This document shows positions 41,549 to 43,520 of a DNA stretch of 43,520 bases, piece after piece; the first letter of the stretch is position 1; the number at the start of each line of letters is the position of its first letter. The DNA lies in NCBI GenBank assembly GCA_013286585.1, contig JABDFK010000014.1, forward strand, positions 1 through 43,520, written 5' to 3'. The notes beneath the pieces are model-generated. The model was not told the origin of the DNA. It did no database searches and saw only the letters and a program-made list of their open reading frames with translations. This DNA is from Deltaproteobacteria bacterium. Its GTDB lineage: Bacteria; Bdellovibrionota; Bdellovibrionia; Bdellovibrionales; Bdellovibrionaceae. Both the position numbers and the translations under genes were made by a program.

Positions 41549-41706
41549 GACCGTGTTCAAGAAGTGCTGCGTTGATCGAGGTCGAGGGAAAAAGACAAGA
41601 GCGAGGCGGGAGGAGAAGCTGTAGCAGAGCTACAGCGCCGACAACCAACGAAGCTATTGGCTTTTGCAGCCGACCGCAGACAATGCACCACTTCTTGAAC
41701 ACGGTC
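41549..41706. mobile_element. 158-bp palindromic MITE-like element
   Basis: Perfect 18-bp terminal inverted repeats (GACCGTGTTCAAGAAGTG at 41549-41566, complement at 41689-41706) extend imperfectly inward. The exact centre is a perfect hairpin GCTGTAGC-AGA-GCTACAGC (41618-41636), so the whole element folds into one long stem. TTA occurs immediately outside both ends (41546-41548 and 41707-41709), consistent with a 3-bp target duplication. No protein is encoded. It fills most of the divergent promoter region between aroF and menF. Confidence 0.7.
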
Positions 41707-41757
41707 TTATACCATCAATTTTGTTGGGTGGAATAGAAAAGCGCAGGCAGGAATATT

Positions 41758-42864
41758 ATGCAAAGCACCAAAAGCCACGTGTGGTGGACTGAATTCTTCA
41801 AAGCGGGCGCTTTCCTGAGGTTATCGGACGGCCAAATGCTCTTATGGAGCGGGCCCTTCGAAACCTGTGCCGAACCCCCCATCGGCGAAAAAACACCCAA
41901 ATTTTCAGTGGCTTATATGAATTTTTTTGGCTCGGCCATGGAGTTCAAACTGTCCTTTGCCAAGCCCGTGGGGGTATCGGTCACCGAGGTTCAAGCCGAC
42001 CTTTCCCGTTTTCAAGCGAGTTTGAACCCACAGCCCTCTGAGCTTCTGAAAGCCTCTGATTTCCAAAACCAAGGCTACGAGGACTTTGAAAAAACTATCC
42101 AGTCACTGATGGGCAAGATTCACCGGGGAGAGCTTGAAAAAGCCGTGCCGGTGATTTTTTCACGGTCCAAGCGCGCAGCGACCGTGGCCAACTTGGCCCA
42201 ATGGATGAAGAATCTGTTGCAGACACCGGACACTTTGCATGCCTTTGGGTTCTGGGAAAACGGAGTGGGGATCATGGGCGCCACTCCAGAAATTCTTTTT
42301 CACAGGCAAGAGGGAAAAATTTCCACGATGGCCTTGGCCGGTACCATGCCTCGAAGTGAAGTCGGAAAAAGAAATTCTCTGCTGAAAGACGCTAAGGAGC
42401 TGCACGAGCATCAGCTGGTCGTCGTCGATATCCAGCGCCAGCTGGGCAAATGGGGTGCCGTGAGAAAATCGGATCCTAAAATTTTGGAGCTTCCGACATT
42501 GCTGCACTTACAGACCCTCTTAGAAATTGAAAATGTGAACTGCGGATTGCGCGAGTTAGTGCAGCAATTGCATCCAACCCCGGCATTGGGTGTGTCACCG
42601 CGGGCCTATGGATATCACTGGCTGGGCTCCACTTCTGACCAAGAGGGTCGTCGACTTTTCGGAGCTCCGATTTTATTTTCCACTCCTGTTTCTGAAGTAT
42701 GCCTAGTCGCTATTCGAAATATTCAGTGGGATCAACAGGGCTGTCGCGTGGGCGCCGGCTGCGGAGTCGTAAAAGAAAGCCAGCCAGAGCAAGAATGGCA
42801 AGAGTTGCAGCAGAAAGCCAATTCAGTTCTGCTGATGTTGGGAATGACGGAGCTAACTCCGTGA
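41758..42864 (+). CDS. menF: Isochorismate synthase
   Basis: This 368-residue chorismate-binding enzyme has GELEKAVPVIFSR (general-base Lys), IMGATPEILF, MALAGTMPR, KELHEHQLVVVDI, LHPTPALGVSPRAYG and GAGCGVVKESQPEQEW. These fit isochorismate synthases and related salicylate or anthranilate enzymes; the menD gene starting within its stop codon settles the MenF assignment. GCAGGAA lies just before the ATG. It converts chorismate to isochorismate, the first step of menaquinone synthesis. Its promoter must lie within or next to the palindromic element upstream. Confidence 0.92.
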   Translation: MQSTKSHVWWTEFFKAGAFLRLSDGQMLLWSGPFETCAEPPIGEKTPKFSVAYMNFFGSAMEFKLSFAKPVGVSVTEVQADLSRFQASLNPQPSELLKASDFQNQGYEDFEKTIQSLMGKIHRGELEKAVPVIFSRSKRAATVANLAQWMKNLLQTPDTLHAFGFWENGVGIMGATPEILFHRQEGKISTMALAGTMPRSEVGKRNSLLKDAKELHEHQLVVVDIQRQLGKWGAVRKSDPKILELPTLLHLQTLLEIENVNCGLRELVQQLHPTPALGVSPRAYGYHWLGSTSDQEGRRLFGAPILFSTPVSEVCLVAIRNIQWDQQGCRVGAGCGVVKESQPEQEWQELQQKANSVLLMLGMTELTP

Positions 42865-43520
42865 ATATCAGTTTAGCGCGCCAAACTATCGAAGCTTTGA
42901 TGAAGAATGGCGTGCGCGAATTCTGTATCTGCGCAGGCGCACGGAACTCTCCTTTCGTGATGAGCCTTGAGGCCGGTGAAAACTTAACCGTACATCGTTT
43001 TTTTGAAGAGCGTTCAGCCGCATTCTTTGCGCTGGGACGCATTCATAGGGACGGGGCGCCGGTGGCTGTGATCACGACCTCGGGAACCGCCGTGGCAGAG
43101 CTTTTACCGGCGGCCGTGGAGGCCACATATTCACAGCTGCCGTTGATTCTGGTGACCGCGGATCGGCCGCAGCGATATCGCGGCAGTGGTGCACCACAAA
43201 CCATCGATCAGATCGGTATTTTTTCCCACTACGTGGAAAAGGTTTTTGATATTTCGCAGGAATCACAGGTGCAGGATTTTGCCGTTTGGAGTACAGACTG
43301 GACGCGAGCGAGGCCGGTGCAGCTGAATGTTTGTTTCGAAGAGCCGCTTCTGGATGAACCTGTTCTGCCGATAGCAATCCCCAGTGGGCAAAAATCCCAT
43401 CCCAAATCCCATTCTCCAGACATGAAGTCGATCGAGGCTAAGAATCCGCTAGTGATCGTGGGCGCGTTGAAACAAGGTGAGCACAAAGCCGTGATTTCGA
43501 CTCTACTGCGATGGCAGATT
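42861..43520 (+). CDS. menD: MenD, SEPHCHC synthase (5' part, cut by window end)
   Basis: The frame opens with GTG overlapping the menF stop (GTGA) and runs 220 codons to the window edge. The N-terminal sequence NISLARQTIEALMKNGV, then CAGARNSPF, then HRFFEERSAAFFALG, TTSGTAVAELLPA and LVTADRPQRYRGSGAPQTID is the thiamine-diphosphate-enzyme N-terminal domain of MenD (SPGSRS replaced by AGARNS; the ThDP Glu is in FEERSAAF). It adds succinic semialdehyde to isochorismate. The remaining two domains lie beyond the window. Confidence 0.93.
   Translation, partial: MNISLARQTIEALMKNGVREFCICAGARNSPFVMSLEAGENLTVHRFFEERSAAFFALGRIHRDGAPVAVITTSGTAVAELLPAAVEATYSQLPLILVTADRPQRYRGSGAPQTIDQIGIFSHYVEKVFDISQESQVQDFAVWSTDWTRARPVQLNVCFEEPLLDEPVLPIAIPSGQKSHPKSHSPDMKSIEAKNPLVIVGALKQGEHKAVISTLLRWQI

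Noticed and set aside
41549..41706. Possible T-box, riboswitch or trp-type attenuator before the aromatic genes
   Set aside because: No T-box core, leader peptide with aromatic codons or terminator T-run was seen; the full symmetry and flanking TTA fit a MITE better.
1..43520. tRNA, rRNA, CRISPR arrays, prophage or transposase genes
   Set aside because: None could be recognised in any intergenic region or reading frame.

Overview
The window looks like chromosomal DNA of a predatory deltaproteobacterium, most likely Bdellovibrio or a close relative. Three things point there. A cyclic-nucleotide-binding/EAL protein has the architecture of Bd1971 of B. bacteriovorus. A LexA gene carries a TTAC-N3-GTAA operator, the motif I recall for Bdellovibrio LexA. 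There is also a TIGR02147 regulator and an abundance of small exported proteins. Base composition appears to be near 50% GC. I see no rRNA, tRNA, CRISPR array, transposase or prophage genes.

Layout. 1-5.1 kb: a receiver/PilZ-like orphan converges on a four-gene minus-strand operon (HNH nuclease, GNAT, adenosine deaminase-like amidohydrolase, AmpG permease). 5.2-9.4 kb: plus-strand housekeeping and signalling genes (YajQ, a glycine-rich RRM protein, Sua5/TsaC, PlsC, cNMP-EAL phosphodiesterase). 9.5-13.7 kb: accessory exported proteins and a TetR regulator divergent from an exported ABM-domain protein, with twin palindromic operators between them. 13.7-19.8 kb: the SOS mutagenesis cassette lexA-imuA-imuB-dnaE2 (minus strand). 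20-22.7 kb: a double cNMP-binding protein preceded by a very small lipoprotein gene, then tatA and an M14 carboxypeptidase. 22.8-27.6 kb: exported HExxH protein plus two small exported proteins, a divergent TIGR02147 regulator, a DUF2007-CPBP membrane protease and a beta-barrel protein. 27.6-31.9 kb: a giant hybrid histidine kinase beside a scar made of the 3' ends of two other genes. 32.1-37.8 kb: ung-aroB-aroA-aroKDE-aroC, a tightly overlapping operon. 38-39 kb: two tandem exported paralogues. 39-43.5 kb: DAHP synthase-UbiE/MenG-hydrolase divergent from menF-menD (menD runs off the end), separated by a 158-bp palindromic MITE-like element.

The most striking system is the shikimate operon. 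Its order aroB, aroA, aroK, aroD, aroE is exactly the domain order of the eukaryotic pentafunctional AROM protein, and the last three activities are already fused in one 598-residue polypeptide. Chorismate synthase follows directly. DAHP synthase (entry to the pathway), isochorismate synthase, MenD and MenG (exit to menaquinone) lie within 6 kb, so the right-hand third is a chorismate/menaquinone hub. Other points of interest are the SOS cassette, the degenerate receiver in the histidine kinase, the gene-end scar beside it, and several strong inverted repeats.
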